Assembly (NCBI GenBank): GCA_021779695.1
Contig: JAJYAE010000003.1
Span: 1-53,054 of the forward strand
Length of the DNA stretch: 53,054 nt
Direction: 5' to 3'
Source: Acidobacteriota bacterium
GTDB taxonomy: Bacteria; Acidobacteriota; Terriglobia; Terriglobales; Acidobacteriaceae
The notes below the pieces were generated by a model. It saw nothing but the letters and a program-made list of their open reading frames with translations, was not told the origin of the DNA and searched no databases. A program made the position numbers and the translations under genes. Every line of letters starts with the position of its first letter. Position 1 is the stretch's first letter. Shown here in pieces: positions 34,961-43,078 of the stretch.

Positions 34961-35920
34961 TCAGGCCGTCTTCTGACGGGCAATCATGCGCTGAGCTGTG
35001 GCCGCAATCTCCCGCGAGCGCGACTTCAAAAGCGCAGCGGGAATTTCGAAGCGGCGGCGGACTTCAAGCATGGTGATAACGTCGTCGATGGGAATCGCTT
35101 GGCCAAGCCAAAGGCGAGCCGAAGCGACATCGACGGTGCGTTGGGCGTAATAGACAGGATCGGATTTGTCAGCGCGGCGCTGAGCAAGCTCGCACGTCAG
35201 CTTCGCCGCGTCCTGTCCATGAGCAAGACGCGCGCAAACCCAGGCCCAATCGTCCTCGGAGTGCGAGTGCTTTCCGGCGGGCGAATTCACAGGCGGCTTC
35301 CGTGCGTTTCCGCTGAGCGGAAGCACGGAAGAATAGGCCGCATCGTCAAGCCGGAAATCGGCTGGACCGTAGATCGCATCAGCTGGGTATTCGACTGCGA
35401 CAGGATGCGCTGGAGAATACTTCTGGTTGAGAAATCCGGGAACGCGCAACACCCGGTTTCGGTCGGTGCAAGCGGGGTCGCCACCGAAGATCTGGGCGAT
35501 CAGTTTGAGTGTCTGTTCCTGATGGTTAAAGTCGAAGCCTGTGACGCGCCAAAGAGCCTGGTATTTACCGGGCGAAGTCGAGATGATCGCGGTAGGAGTA
35601 GGAACCAGATCGGACGCCCGCAGCGCAGCGAGCCGGGCGTCGCCGTCGGCGTCGATATCAATATATATGTGGCGGACAGATGCGATGCACTCCTTGGTGC
35701 GTTTACGGCTGCCTGCGATCAGCGGATTGGCCGATACATAGATGTTTGCGCCGTTGTCGTTCTCATTGTTGAGCCAGGCAATGTAGCGCGGCGCGAGAAC
35801 CTGTTCGAGTGTGGTAATACGTTGCTGTGGCCGGGGCGCATCTTCCCGGCGCAGCAGAAGCGCAATCGTCTCGCACGGCGCGAAGCAACGGGAGAGGAAG
35901 TTGGTGGCAATCCGGTTCAT
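34961..35920 (-). CDS. RepB-like DNA primase domain protein
   Basis: About 319 residues. The acidic motif HIYIDIDADGD (about residues 84-94) is the metal-binding site of archaeo-eukaryotic-type and RepB-like primases. It is followed by TAIISTSPGKYQALWRV and DRNRVLRVPGFLNQK, typical of the RepB-type primase domain on mobile elements. The C-terminal part (from about 220) is helical and would bind DNA. The ATG at 35920 has AGAGGT upstream; an earlier in-frame start at 35992 adds 24 atypical residues. It probably primes synthesis on the single strand after transfer or during element replication, and is adjacent to ssb. Confidence 0.82.
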   Translation of the reverse strand: MNRIATNFLSRCFAPCETIALLLRREDAPRPQQRITTLEQVLAPRYIAWLNNENDNGANIYVSANPLIAGSRKRTKECIASVRHIYIDIDADGDARLAALRASDLVPTPTAIISTSPGKYQALWRVTGFDFNHQEQTLKLIAQIFGGDPACTDRNRVLRVPGFLNQKYSPAHPVAVEYPADAIYGPADFRLDDAAYSSVLPLSGNARKPPVNSPAGKHSHSEDDWAWVCARLAHGQDAAKLTCELAQRRADKSDPVYYAQRTVDVASARLWLGQAIPIDDVITMLEVRRRFEIPAALLKSRSREIAATAQRMIARQKTA

Positions 35921-35964
35921 AAGGTGACCTCTCGAAGATGCGATTCCACGGGTCTTTCCAGTAG

Positions 35965-35990
35965 GAAAGCCCAGCTTGCGCCGGGCTTTC
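35965..35990. repeat. Hairpin between ssb and the primase gene
   Basis: GAAAGCCC (35965-35972) pairs perfectly with GGGCTTTC (35983-35990) around a 10-nt loop. It has no T-run after it on the transcribed strand, so it is probably an attenuating or processing hairpin within the operon. Confidence 0.45.
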
Positions 35991-36007
35991 ATCGTGGGTA
36001 GAAGCGG

Positions 36008-36403
36008 CTACTCAGCCGCTTCGTCGAAGGGAAGCTCTTCATTGGCTTCCTGCTCTTCCGCAGCGGCCTTTTCCGCGCGGTCGAGCTTGAGGATGGAGTT
36101 GACGCGAATCGAGTCGGTGCGGACCGGCTTCTTGGCCTTCTTGGGCGTGTACTCGGTGTGGCGAATCTCGCCCTCGATCTGAATGTGCGCGCCCTTCTTG
36201 AGCGTGGCCGCGAACTCGCCGAGTTTGCCGAAGACGATCGAGCGATGCCACTCGGTGTGCGAGATGTATTCGCCGGACTCTTTGTCCTTGTAAGAGGTCT
36301 TGGTTGCGAGCGAGAAAGTGGTGAACTTCTGGTTGTTCTTGCCGGTGCGAACTTCAGCGTCGCCGCCGAGGAAGCCGATGAGGATAGCCTTGTTCTGATA
36401 CAT
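36008..36403 (-). CDS. ssb: Single-stranded DNA-binding protein
   Basis: A 131-residue OB-fold protein: MYQNKAILIGFLGGDAEVR, FTTFSLATKTSYKDKESGEYISHTEWHR, GEFAATLKKGAHIQIEGEIRHTEY. The tail ends DEAAE after a DELPF-like acidic stretch (EELPFDEAAE), similar to but not identical with the usual DDDIPF C-terminus. The ATG at 36403 has GGAGA upstream. Conjugative elements often carry their own SSB to protect the strand entering the recipient. The gene heads the ssb-primase unit. Confidence 0.93.
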   Translation of the reverse strand: MYQNKAILIGFLGGDAEVRTGKNNQKFTTFSLATKTSYKDKESGEYISHTEWHRSIVFGKLGEFAATLKKGAHIQIEGEIRHTEYTPKKAKKPVRTDSIRVNSILKLDRAEKAAAEEQEANEELPFDEAAE

Positions 36404-36882
36404 GATGTGTCTCCGTTTTTGAATTCCCGATCTGCTCGGGTCACACCTTGCGAAGCTATGCGAGTGGGCGCGACTCCCAAGGCCGAAGCTCTGCATTTAC
36501 GGAGGGTCCATCGCAGATGGAAACCGTAACCCGTAGGGCGATGAAATCGAAGCAGAAGAGCGAGCCTGCCGCCGGGCGTCGCATAGGCCCCGAAGCAGTG
36601 ACCGAGCTGGTGAGGAATGGAATTGGAAGACACGCCTCAAGAACAACGCTCTCCACGCTTTCTGGCGATGCCATTCCCCGGCATACCATATCCCCGCTTC
36701 TCGCGGCAGACCTCTGGACAACAGGCCGCATCTTGCACCCGCTATCGCGTGTCTTGCGCTCGGCGTGGCCGCGTTTAAGAGCGCACAGCGTGGGCGGGAT
36801 TTCGTTTGCTTCGCCGCGCCCAAGAAGGCTTTGCATCGCCGCACCTCCGATTTGCATTCCATCCGCATATCCGCGCGAAAGT
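36404..36882. other. 479-bp non-coding region with hairpins, between ssb and virB11
   Basis: No coding frame could be supported on either strand. A compound hairpin lies at 36497-36529 (TTACGG ... TCCATC-GCA-GATGGA ... CCGTAA), and GGAATGG (36614-36620) is repeated inverted as CCATTCC (36671-36677). Its size and location between the secretion and replication modules suit a promoter region or an origin. I cannot tell which. Confidence 0.45.
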
Positions 36883-37860
36883 TCATGCCGCTGCCGTTGA
36901 GGAAGCCCGGTAGATTTCTTCCGTCTCGAAGACGTGCTCCGAGTGGCTGTATCCCGCGACGGTGATCAGCTCGCGCACTCGGCGCTGGCCCGTGGAATCG
37001 CGTTCGCAGTAGAGAACAAAATCCACTGCCTTTCCCGTCTGTGACCGGATGAACTGCTGGTTCAGATTGGTCCTGGCGCTGAGCGCCATATCCGCCAGCC
37101 TGTCGAGCGCATCAAGCGCGGAATCGGCGTGCAACGTTGAGAGCGTTCCGCCGTGACCGGTGTTCATCGCCTGCAACAGGTCGTAGCCGCATTCGTCGCG
37201 GATTTCGCCCATGATGATGCGGTCGGGACGATGCCGTAATGCAGCGGCAACAAGCTGGCTCGGCGTGACGGCCACCTGGCCGGGAATCTCCGCCACTGCC
37301 TCCCAGCGAACAGCGTTGGGATGGGCAATCTTCAACTCGGCTGGCTGCTCGATCACAATCAGCCGCTCGCGGAGTGAAACATGATCGAGCAGCGCCTTCA
37401 TCAGCGTGGTCTTTCCCGAGCCGGTTCCACCAGCGATAATGCCGTTCTTCCGTTTTTCGATCAGATGTACAACCGCATCCCGGACATGGGCTGGCAAACT
37501 ACCAGCCGCGACCAGCTCGTCCGAGCTAAACCAGCGGTTGAATTTGCGCACGGTGAAGGTCGGCCCACAAATAGAGGACGGTGCCCCGACGACGGCCACG
37601 CGCGAGCCATCGGGCAGGCGCGTATTGAGGATCGGATTCTGCGTCGTCAAGTCCTGCCCGAGGATGCGCGCCACACGCTCAATCGCCGCTTGCAAGCGTT
37701 CGTTCGAGTACGGCTGCGAGAGGGCGATCTGCTCGACGACTCCATTGCGGTCGGCGAAGACGCCGTTCGTCCCATTGATCATCAGATCGGAGATCGATGG
37801 GTCGAGCAGTAGCTCGCGCAGCTCCTCGGGAAAGAATGGCAGAATCAGATCGAAACTCAT
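36883..37860 (-). CDS. virB11: VirB11/TrbB-type secretion ATPase
   Basis: A 325-residue hexameric traffic ATPase of the type IV secretion system, acting at the cytoplasmic face of the channel. Visible: Walker A GGTGSGKTT at about 144-152, the Asp box VIEQPAELK, the Walker B region RPDRIIMGEIRD, and the His box GHGGTLSTLHAD. Length matches VirB11/TrbB (about 320-340). The ATG at 37860 overlaps the virB8 stop in ATGA. It is the last gene of the leftward secretion operon. Confidence 0.95.
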   Translation of the reverse strand: MSFDLILPFFPEELRELLLDPSISDLMINGTNGVFADRNGVVEQIALSQPYSNERLQAAIERVARILGQDLTTQNPILNTRLPDGSRVAVVGAPSSICGPTFTVRKFNRWFSSDELVAAGSLPAHVRDAVVHLIEKRKNGIIAGGTGSGKTTLMKALLDHVSLRERLIVIEQPAELKIAHPNAVRWEAVAEIPGQVAVTPSQLVAAALRHRPDRIIMGEIRDECGYDLLQAMNTGHGGTLSTLHADSALDALDRLADMALSARTNLNQQFIRSQTGKAVDFVLYCERDSTGQRRVRELITVAGYSHSEHVFETEEIYRASSTAAA

Positions 37861-38630
37861 CGCGTCGCTCCGGCGGTTGCGTCCTGCTTGAGTGGATCGA
37901 CAGAAACGCGGTTTTCGTGGAACTCGGTGACGGTCAATCCCAGCGGATTGATGAACTCGTACTGTGGGTAAACGCGCGCCTGATCGCTGACCTGCTTCGG
38001 ATTCAGGTAATAGGTGACGCTGAGCATCCAATGCTCCGTGCGTGGCTCGCGCGAGGTTGCTGCCGAGTAGAAACGATCCACCGCCATCAAGGCCGTTCCA
38101 CGGGCGATGCGCGCGCCTTGAACCATTTCTTCCGACATCGTCGTTATGGTCACGTTCTGGACCTGCACATCGCTCGATTCGATCTGCCCGGCGGTGACCT
38201 GGGAAACGAGGTGATTGGCGTTGTCCTCGCCCATCAACCGCGAGGCGAGCGCCTGCGAGAGAAAGTAGTAGTTGAGCGGGTATTTCTTGGCGATCACGTC
38301 CCGGTTGACCGTGTAGCGATAGTTGGCCCAATCGGTCAGATAGGTGCGGACTTCGCCTTCGCGGGGGGAGTAGTTGAGATCGCTGTATTGAATCGCCTGG
38401 GCGCGGCCCATCTCGTCGATGCGGATGTAGCGATTGGCAACTGGGCGGCGCGCCAGCATCAGGTTCATGCCAAGTGAAGCGAGCAGCATGACCGTGCCAC
38501 AGGCGAGAATGAGCCGATAGGCTTTCCGCTCGGCGTAGTGCGAGGAATAGACCTCATTGCCGATGTGGTCAACGAGCAGCGATTTTGCGGGTGAAAGAGT
38601 GGCTTCAGAAGTAGTCGAGCGTTGCGGCAT
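37857..38630 (-). CDS. virB8: VirB8/TrbF-like inner-membrane channel protein
   Basis: A 257-residue protein with a short cytoplasmic start, one transmembrane segment (about 42-61) and a periplasmic NTF2-like domain. The segment YLTDWANYRYTVNRDVIAKKYPLNYYFLS and the C-terminal VYPQYEFINPLGLTVTEFHENR fit the VirB8/TrbF family. It is a scaffold of the inner-membrane complex. It overlaps the 61-residue membrane protein gene by 26 bp and virB11 by 4 bp. Confidence 0.88.
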   Translation of the reverse strand: MPQRSTTSEATLSPAKSLLVDHIGNEVYSSHYAERKAYRLILACGTVMLLASLGMNLMLARRPVANRYIRIDEMGRAQAIQYSDLNYSPREGEVRTYLTDWANYRYTVNRDVIAKKYPLNYYFLSQALASRLMGEDNANHLVSQVTAGQIESSDVQVQNVTITTMSEEMVQGARIARGTALMAVDRFYSAATSREPRTEHWMLSVTYYLNPKQVSDQARVYPQYEFINPLGLTVTEFHENRVSVDPLKQDATAGATR

Positions 38631-38790
38631 GGGATGTACCGATCCTTTTTTCGAGGGTGAGAAACAGGCTCACGGTGTAGATCAGGACCACGATGACAAG
38701 GCCGATCAAAAGCACGGCGAGCACGTATCGGAACGGCCTGGAAAGCCTGAGCCGGCGAAAGAGCAAGAAGCTGAAGAGATAGGTCCACAT
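38605..38790 (-). CDS. Small single-pass membrane protein in the secretion operon
   Basis: A 61-residue protein: basic N-terminal half, one strong transmembrane helix (YVLAVLLIGLVIVVLIYTVSLFL, about 23-45) and a short polar tail. There is no lipobox, so it is not an obvious VirB7. It lies between virB6 and virB8 and overlaps virB8 by 26 bp, which supports it as a translated gene. No homology is recognised; it may be an accessory subunit of the inner-membrane complex. Confidence 0.6.
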   Translation of the reverse strand: MWTYLFSFLLFRRLRLSRPFRYVLAVLLIGLVIVVLIYTVSLFLTLEKRIGTSHAATLDYF

Positions 38791-38800
38791 TGCGTCCTCC

Positions 38801-39718
38801 TCAACCGGCCATCATGGCGATGGAAGCCACCGCGCCGCCGACTTTGGATACACTGTCGGCCATGCCTGCCGTGCCGCCGAAGATCGCCTGCGTCATGCTC
38901 GGGATAAAAAGCATGTTGATGATGAATGCTAGATAGACCATCGTGCAGGGGATCAGGTTCGCCAGCCACATCTCCATCGAGTAGGTTCCGTTGAAGGTTT
39001 GCTGAATGAAGGTGTTCAGGAAACCGGACCAAACGAAGATGAATGCAGCGGCAACAGCACGGATCATCGCAAAGCTCAACAGCACGTCGAGGAAGTGGAA
39101 GAACTTCCCGCGAAATGTCCTGGTCATCAGCAGCGGAATGAAAACCGGGCCAAAGAGCGCCGTCACGCCGTAGAGGATGAACGAAGAGCAGTTGATCAGA
39201 AACAGAATCGCCGATGCTACGCCCATCAGCGCCTGGACGTAGAAGTAGCAAAGAATCTGGACCGGAGCGGTCAGCGAAGGCATCGGCGTACTGTCCCCCG
39301 CCGTCTTCAATAGCTGGAGCAGATTGTCGAGCGAACTCTGATCGAATGCAGCCACCATCGCCTGGGCAATGTAACTGAAGAAGTGATTCAGTCCGAAGCT
39401 CGCGCCGGGCAGCGGATTGACCCAGTAATTGATGAGCAGGCAGCAGACGATCAGCCGCAGCAGAAAATGCGTCAGATCTCCCGCGCGAACCGGGTGCGAA
39501 TGAAAGCGCCACACAGTCATCGTGGAGGTATTCCAGTTGATGACCATGCTGATGAGCGTGAACAGAGCAATGCAGCTCAACTCGGTCAGTCCAAGCTGCG
39601 TCAATGCGCCGCCGTTCTGCGTGGTCAGATTCGTCAGATTGTTGGTGAACTGGTACAGCCAATCGACGCCGGAACTGGCGCTCGGAAGGGCCTGGGCCAA
39701 CAGGGTCGGTGAAATCAT
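38801..39718 (-). CDS. virB6: VirB6/TrbL-like polytopic membrane protein
   Basis: A 305-residue protein with about six hydrophobic segments (near residues 50-70, 85-105, 165-190, 195-215, 230-250 and 260-280) and a glycine/alanine-rich C-terminus. The layout and place in the operon match VirB6/TrbL, which forms the inner-membrane pore of the secretion system. The ATG at 39718 is preferred over GTG 39727 because GAGGTGG lies 5 bases before it. Confidence 0.82.
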   Translation of the reverse strand: MISPTLLAQALPSASSGVDWLYQFTNNLTNLTTQNGGALTQLGLTELSCIALFTLISMVINWNTSTMTVWRFHSHPVRAGDLTHFLLRLIVCCLLINYWVNPLPGASFGLNHFFSYIAQAMVAAFDQSSLDNLLQLLKTAGDSTPMPSLTAPVQILCYFYVQALMGVASAILFLINCSSFILYGVTALFGPVFIPLLMTRTFRGKFFHFLDVLLSFAMIRAVAAAFIFVWSGFLNTFIQQTFNGTYSMEMWLANLIPCTMVYLAFIINMLFIPSMTQAIFGGTAGMADSVSKVGGAVASIAMMAG

Positions 39719-39782
39719 ATTCGCCACCTCGCAATAGAAAGTGCGGCGCTGGCCGGGCAGGCCCGCGCCGCGTGAAGTTCAC

Positions 39783-40568
39783 TCAGGGAAGGTAGGTCTG
39801 CCAGGTGTTGCTTTCGCTGGCCGCACTCGTGTCATTTGTCGCGCGCTGCTGCTGGACGAGGACCGCGGTATTGATGTCTTCGACTGCGGCGTTGCGCCGT
39901 TCCATGTTGGCAACGGTCATCTGCCCGGCGAGGCAGGATTGAAGCGTTCCCTGCGCCTGCATCTCGCTGAGCTTCTGAGCTTCGGATGCGTTCAGAAGGT
40001 TGAGCTGCTGGACTTCGCTGTTGGTGCCGTCGCCACTGTCGAATTGATCCGAGAGCAGTGACGAATTCGCCGTCGAGTTTTCCGACCTGTTGGTCCTGTA
40101 CTGGCCAACTGCGGTGAGGCAGTCGGGAGAGATGGCGTCCGAGGTTTCGACCATCGCAAGCTGCGACATGCGCGAGCTGCCGAGCGTCTGGCCGGCGAGG
40201 TAGCTGCTTGCGCCGCTATTCATCGACATCGTGGCCGTCTTCCATGCCGTTGCCGACGTGGAAGGCGAGTTCGAGTTGAGTGCAATGCTGATGCCGGCCG
40301 TCTCGCCAAACATATTGGCGACGTTCACGTTCTCAAGCGTGTGCAATGTCGTTTGCCACTGTTGCTTGAACGAGAAGTGGGTAATGTTGTTTTTGACCAT
40401 GTTGTACTGCATCTGGAGTGTGGTCAGTTGTTGAATCAGGCTGGCGTAGCTCGTGGGATCAAAGACGATGTCCCCCAGCCCAAAGAGAGCGAAGCTGGGC
40501 GTTGCGGTCAGCAGAACTGCTGCCGCGATGACCAGCCACTTCTTTTGCTTTCTCCGTTGCGTTGGCAT
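39783..40568 (-). CDS. virB5: VirB5/TrbJ-like periplasmic pilus-associated protein
   Basis: A 261-residue protein with a signal peptide (KKWLVIAAAVLLTATPSFALF). A helical, Gln/Asn/Ser-rich body follows (YASLIQQLTTLQMQYNMVKNNITHF near residue 40, and LNLLNASEAQKLSEMQAQ near 195). This matches TrbJ/VirB5 minor pilus components that mediate recipient contact. AGGAGGT is at ideal distance before the ATG at 40568; a longer frame to 40739 has no such site. Confidence 0.82.
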   Translation of the reverse strand: MPTQRRKQKKWLVIAAAVLLTATPSFALFGLGDIVFDPTSYASLIQQLTTLQMQYNMVKNNITHFSFKQQWQTTLHTLENVNVANMFGETAGISIALNSNSPSTSATAWKTATMSMNSGASSYLAGQTLGSSRMSQLAMVETSDAISPDCLTAVGQYRTNRSENSTANSSLLSDQFDSGDGTNSEVQQLNLLNASEAQKLSEMQAQGTLQSCLAGQMTVANMERRNAAVEDINTAVLVQQQRATNDTSAASESNTWQTYLP

Positions 40569-40608
40569 ATTACCTCCTGTTGCTGGTTGAATCGACTGCC
40601 GTGCTGTG

Positions 40609-40854
40609 TCACAGCCCTCCGTCGATAAGCTCGCGGGCAATTCGAGGAATGACAACGATCCATTCCTCGCCCGCCTCAGCGATGGCTTCGGCCAGCGTGC
40701 AGCCGAACTCTTCGAGCCAGTCGGCGCGATTGAGCACAAGCGCCACCGCGACCTTGTCGCTCAAGTTGAACGCCGCCCATGCATCATGTCCGCAGTGCAT
40801 GGCGCGACGCGAAATCTCGATCAGATGCCGCGATCGTTCGCTCTGCTCAATCAT
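40609..40854 (-). CDS. Small hypothetical protein in the secretion operon
   Basis: An 81-residue acidic soluble protein (MIEQSERSRHLIEISRRAM, then VALVLNRADWLEEFGCTLAEAI), with no signal peptide or membrane segment. It lies between virB10 and virB5 with short gaps (15 and 40 bp) and the same direction, so it is probably co-transcribed. No family is recognised. Confidence 0.6.
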   Translation of the reverse strand: MIEQSERSRHLIEISRRAMHCGHDAWAAFNLSDKVAVALVLNRADWLEEFGCTLAEAIAEAGEEWIVVIPRIARELIDGGL

Positions 40855-40869
40855 GGCCAGTCTCCGGCT

Positions 40870-42207
40870 CTACAGGGTTGGGTCCATGCGGTGTTCCGAA
40901 TAGGATGGAATCAAGATGTCGCGGCCAATGTAAATGCGGGCGCGCGAACCTTCTTTGAGGGTGATAACCGGCAGGCGGTTGAGAAAGTGATTCAATATCT
41001 GCTCACCCTCCGATGCTGTCTGCTCCGAGATGCCGTTGCGAATCTCGGTCGATGGATCGAGCACACTGCCGTTGTTGCCGATCTGCGCCAGGCCGCCGAT
41101 ACCGCCGACGGCGGCAGCAGCAGCGAAGGCCTGGAAGTATCCGTGATCGACCTTGGTGGCAAGTCCGGTCGTGCCAATCGGGTCAAGGCCGATGTATTTG
41201 TCGAAGTCGAGCGAGAAGCCGTCGGGGCAAACGGCGCGATGGAAGGTGACGAACATCTTGCGCTGTTGGGCGTTGCCCACGCTTTGCACGGTGCCGATCA
41301 GGCGCGTGCCCTGCGGCATGAGCAACTGCTGGTGGTCGTGCGAGTAGTAATCGGTGGTGAGCATGACCAGGATTGGCCCGTTGAACCCGCCGTCAATGTG
41401 GTTGGTGACGACGCCTTCCAGAACCGTGCCCTCGAAGATCCGATAGAGACGGCCCTGATACTGGTCAAACGGATACGGCCCCATCGGATCGGTTTTGGTG
41501 TTTGCCGTTGCCGATTGCTCCGATGCTGCCGCCGCCGCATCGGAACCTTTCTGCGACGGCGTGACGCCAGCAGGCAGAGCGGACGCAGCCTCTTCCGATT
41601 TCACAGAAGCGGAAGCTCCCGAGCGTTCAGCGAGCACGGCTGCTGTCTGCGGATTCGGCGCTATCGAATTCGCAGTTTGCCCCGTGTGCGCAAAATCAAT
41701 CGCAACGGTTCCGCTGTTGATTGCCTCCTGCTTCTGCCTCTCGCGTGCCAGTTCGCGTTGCTTGGACTCGGCTTGGGCCTCTGAGACATTGGAAGTCCGC
41801 TGCGGGGCATTGGAACTTCCGCCGTAGATCGCATCCCGCTGCGCCGCTGTCATCGGCGCGGCACTCGATGACTCCGGGCCAGGAGTATCCGAGGATTGAA
41901 GTTGCTGCATCGCTGCAAGCAACTCTTGCTGGCGCTGCTTTTCCTCGGCATCGTGCTGCGCCTGCAACTGTTGCTGCGTCTCGAAGCTCGACACCTGCTG
42001 CGCGCTGGGCGAGGCCGGGCGCATTGGCAAGGAACTGACTGGCGCCGTCTTTTTGTTGCCGCGCAACAGGCTGGTTACGTTGGCAATGCCGAGAATCGCG
42101 AGTATCGCTACCAGTGCGATAACCACCGGCATACTCTTCTTGAGCGGCGGCTTTGCGTCCGGCTGCTCCGAAATAGTTGCGGGAGTGTTTGAATTCTGTT
42201 CCGTCAT
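40870..42207 (-). CDS. virB10: VirB10/TrbI-like channel core protein
   Basis: A 445-residue protein with a cytoplasmic start, one transmembrane helix (about 26-48), a long Gln/Ala/Pro-rich periplasmic linker (to about 230) and the conserved C-terminal beta-barrel. Conserved parts are LYRIFEGTVLEGVVTNHIDGGFNGPILVMLTTDYYS, QGTRLIGTVQSVG and the RIYIGRDILIP end. VirB10 spans both membranes and senses ATPase energy to open the channel. It is 2 bp from virB9. Confidence 0.93.
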   Translation of the reverse strand: MTEQNSNTPATISEQPDAKPPLKKSMPVVIALVAILAILGIANVTSLLRGNKKTAPVSSLPMRPASPSAQQVSSFETQQQLQAQHDAEEKQRQQELLAAMQQLQSSDTPGPESSSAAPMTAAQRDAIYGGSSNAPQRTSNVSEAQAESKQRELARERQKQEAINSGTVAIDFAHTGQTANSIAPNPQTAAVLAERSGASASVKSEEAASALPAGVTPSQKGSDAAAAASEQSATANTKTDPMGPYPFDQYQGRLYRIFEGTVLEGVVTNHIDGGFNGPILVMLTTDYYSHDHQQLLMPQGTRLIGTVQSVGNAQQRKMFVTFHRAVCPDGFSLDFDKYIGLDPIGTTGLATKVDHGYFQAFAAAAAVGGIGGLAQIGNNGSVLDPSTEIRNGISEQTASEGEQILNHFLNRLPVITLKEGSRARIYIGRDILIPSYSEHRMDPTL

Positions 42208-42209
42208 GG

Positions 42210-43043
42210 CTACTTTGCTCCTCCCTCACGGTGAAACTCGACCTTTTGCTTGCCGATCGCGAGATACCCGTTATCGAGCAGCTTCGGCACGGTGTAGAGC
42301 CCGCCGTTGAAATCGAAGTTGATGAGCGACGGCTTTTTGTCCTTCACCTCGTAAAGCGCGGGCGTCTCCTGAAACTGGCCGCGCAGATAGGTGAACTTGT
42401 CGTCATGCCAGATTTGCTGGAGGCCAAGCTCTTTGCCCTTGCGCTCGTCCCACACAAAGTCAAAATGTAAGGTTCCGGGGTATTCGCTGCGGTACTGCTC
42501 GGCCTTTGTTGTCTCGGCTTTGAGTTCGGCCTCCTGAGCGGCCTTCGCGGCAGCAGCTTCCTGTTTCGCCCTATCCAGGTCGGCAACCGGCACAAAGACC
42601 GGAAGCTGGGCCAGCCGGTCTTTCGCGGCCTGGTCGCCGGGAACGATGAAGACTTTGGAATCGAAGTGCGTGTCGGAATCATCGGAGACCTCGCGAAGTG
42701 CAAGGGTGTATTCGTTGCCGTGGTCGGAGACGATGTGAATGTCCGTGGCGGCGTTCGCTGTCTTGGGCTTGACGCTGATAAAGCGCGATGCCACATGGCC
42801 ACCGTCGAAGATCCAGTTCACCGTGTCGCCGGCGAAGACGTTCGCGACCTTTTCCTCTGCGGGCAAAACGATGAGGGTCGATTGCAAGAGCCCCGCGCGA
42901 ATCTGCGGCGGCGCGTCTGCCTCCGACACCGTGACCGTGCGCGGCGCGCTCGGTTGCAGGGGATGCGTTTCGGTCAGAGCATGGAGTTGGCTCGCGGCCA
43001 GCATCATGCAAACGGAAAATGAGACAAAAAGGGTGGGGCGCAT
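42210..43043 (-). CDS. virB9: VirB9/TrbG-like outer-membrane core protein
   Basis: A 277-residue protein with a signal peptide (LFVSFSVCMMLAASQLHA) and the VirB9 layout: an N-terminal beta domain (VANVFAGDTVNWIFDGGHVASRFISVKP), a central coil (about 150-190) and a C-terminal domain (LHFDFVWDERKG, then GLYTVPKLLDNGYLAIGKQKVEFHREG). It forms the outer-membrane ring with VirB10. The ATG at 43043 is preferred to TTG 43052 because AAAGGA is then at workable distance. A VirB7 lipoprotein partner was not found. Confidence 0.9.
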   Translation of the reverse strand: MRPTLFVSFSVCMMLAASQLHALTETHPLQPSAPRTVTVSEADAPPQIRAGLLQSTLIVLPAEEKVANVFAGDTVNWIFDGGHVASRFISVKPKTANAATDIHIVSDHGNEYTLALREVSDDSDTHFDSKVFIVPGDQAAKDRLAQLPVFVPVADLDRAKQEAAAAKAAQEAELKAETTKAEQYRSEYPGTLHFDFVWDERKGKELGLQQIWHDDKFTYLRGQFQETPALYEVKDKKPSLINFDFNGGLYTVPKLLDNGYLAIGKQKVEFHREGGAK

Positions 43044-43078
43044 ATTTCTCAAGTCCTTTCTGCGTGTTGTTGTTGGCG

